A DNA stretch of 64,000 bases from Pseudomonas spelaei (GTDB taxonomy: Bacteria > Pseudomonadota > Gammaproteobacteria > Pseudomonadales > Pseudomonadaceae). Shown here piece by piece: positions 63,114-64,000 of the stretch. Positions within the stretch are counted from its first letter, which is position 1. Each line of letters starts with the position of its first letter. The notes below the pieces were generated by a model. It had not been told where the DNA came from, searched no databases, and worked only from the letters and a program-made list of their open reading frames with translations. The DNA is taken from contig NZ_WNNK01000005.1 of the NCBI RefSeq assembly GCF_009724245.1, positions 124,001 through 188,000 on the forward strand, read 5' to 3'. The translations under genes and the position numbers were made by a program.

Positions 63114-64000
63114 ATGGCAATAACGCAAAACACCCGTTGGGTACAGGTCGACAGCCCCCTTGGCGGCGATGTTCTGTTGCTGCAAAGCATGGAAGGCAGT
63201 GAAGAGCTTGGGCGTTTATTTCATTATGAGTTGGACCTTACCTCCGAAGACCGGGCGATCAAATTCGACCAGTTGCTGGGCAAACCGATGGGGCTGGCCC
63301 TGGAGCTCTACGGTGGGAGCCAACGCTACTTTCACGGCATTGTCGGCAGCTGCCGGCAACTGACCGGTCACGGCCAGTTCGCGGGTTACCGTGTCAGCCT
63401 GCGGCCCTGGTTCTGGTTGCTCACGCGGACTTCAGATTGCCGGATTTTCCAGAATCATACGGTGCCGGACATCATCAAGCAGGTGTTCCGCGACCTCGGC
63501 TTCTCTGATTTCGAAGACAGCCTGAGCGGCAGCTACCGCGAGTGGGAATATTGCGTGCAGTACCGCGAAACCAGTTTCGACTTCGTCAGCCGGTTGATGG
63601 AGCAGGAAGGCATCTATTACTACTTCCGCCATGAAAAGGCTCGCCATGTCCTGGTGTTGGCCGACGCCTATGGTGCCCATTCCACGGCGGCAGACTACGC
63701 CTCGGTGCCCTTCTTCCCCCCCGATCGGCAAACGCGCGAACGCGACCATTTTTACGATTGGCAACTGGCACGGGAAGTACAACCCGGTTCGCTGGCACTG
63801 AATGACTATGACTTCCAGCGGCCCCGTGCCAGCCTTGAGGTGCGCTCCAGCGTGCCGCGCAACCACAGCAACGGCGACCATCCGCTCTACGATTACCCAG
63901 GTGAGTACTTGCAGAGCAACGATGGCGAACACTATGCGCGGACCCGCATCGAAGCCATTCATAGTCAGTTCGAACGGGTGCAGTTGCGCGGCTGTACTCG
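63114..64000 (+). CDS. vgrG: Type VI secretion spike protein VgrG, 5' part
   Basis: The frame starts at an ATG with GGAAGG upstream and remains open to the window edge (295 complete codons). TRWVQVDSPLGGDVLLLQSM, then LTSEDRAIKFDQLLGKPM, YFHGIVGSCRQL and the RETSFDFVSRLMEQEGIYYY motif are diagnostic of the gp27-like part of VgrG. The gp5-like needle and any effector extension lie beyond the window. No other type VI gene is visible upstream, so this is probably an orphan vgrG island whose effector and immunity genes follow to the right. Confidence 0.95.
   Translation, partial: MAITQNTRWVQVDSPLGGDVLLLQSMEGSEELGRLFHYELDLTSEDRAIKFDQLLGKPMGLALELYGGSQRYFHGIVGSCRQLTGHGQFAGYRVSLRPWFWLLTRTSDCRIFQNHTVPDIIKQVFRDLGFSDFEDSLSGSYREWEYCVQYRETSFDFVSRLMEQEGIYYYFRHEKARHVLVLADAYGAHSTAADYASVPFFPPDRQTRERDHFYDWQLAREVQPGSLALNDYDFQRPRASLEVRSSVPRNHSNGDHPLYDYPGEYLQSNDGEHYARTRIEAIHSQFERVQLRGCT

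Noticed and set aside
62960..63202. 80-codon plus-strand frame before vgrG
   Set aside because: It overlaps the first 30 codons of vgrG out of frame; the vgrG frame has the family sequence and a better ribosome binding site.
63114..64000. A full type VI secretion cluster
   Set aside because: Only the 5' part of vgrG is in the window; no structural genes (tss) or hcp are visible upstream.

Overview
The window looks like a chromosomal segment of a Pseudomonas of the P. fluorescens group. It is GC-rich with Pseudomonas codon use. It carries the aprA-inh-aprDEF-prtA-prtB-lipA extracellular enzyme locus in the order known for milk-spoilage and plant-associated P. fluorescens, and it has many GTGGGAGC-type REP/REPIN palindromes between genes. 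No rRNA, tRNA, CRISPR array, insertion sequence or prophage was recognised.

Layout. (1) 1-6.8 kb: amine/amino-acid utilisation, with a possible AraC-type gene end, a FAD oxidoreductase, a cupin, a polyamine-type binding protein, a LuxR-type regulator (minus strand), an APC permease and a DmpA-type aminopeptidase. (2) 7.1-22.3 kb: serralysin AprA, its inhibitor, the type I exporter AprDEF, two tandem subtilisin autotransporters and an RTX lipase that probably uses the same exporter. A textbook RsmA/CsrA site covers the aprA ribosome binding site. (3) 22.4-27.8 kb: a lipoprotein, a FAN1-type VRR-NUC nuclease overlapping an Fe-S helicase with an N-terminal RecB/Cas4-like nuclease module, and an epoxide-hydrolase-like protein. 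(4) 27.9-32.9 kb: a two-component system divergent from dipZ-msrA, with a deleted remnant of msrB in front of dipZ. (5) 32.9-36.5 kb: a SnoaL-like protein, the alpha-E/ATP-grasp pair and a 44-residue acidic protein.

(6) 36.5-43.5 kb: an amino-acid-type uptake operon whose first gene fuses a PLP aminotransferase to an ABC ATPase, followed by a binding protein, two permeases and an EamA transporter. A TetR regulator and an aspartoacylase-like amidohydrolase follow. Nearly identical TTGAAC-N4-GTTCAA operators sit in front of the fusion gene and between the TetR and amidohydrolase genes, which suggests one regulon for taking up, deacylating and transaminating an N-acylated amino acid or similar compound. 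(7) 43.6-48.3 kb: a KAP-family P-loop NTPase and a chemoreceptor whose leader can fold over its own start codon. (8) 48.3-54.5 kb: a ribose-type sugar ABC transporter, a LacI regulator and a xylulokinase-like kinase, preceded by two different LacI-type palindromes. (9) 54.6-60.8 kb: a PLD-like protein, a semialdehyde dehydrogenase divergent from a LysR regulator, RlhA and a RidA-family protein.

(10) 60.9-64 kb: a visibly more AT-rich accessory stretch with two unrecognised genes, a 108-residue FKBP that resembles eukaryotic FKBP12 rather than the usual bacterial FKBPs, and the start of a type VI secretion VgrG that runs off the window. The most unusual items are the FKBP12-like gene, the aminotransferase-ATPase fusion with its shared operator, the msrB remnant and the composite palindromic repeat family.
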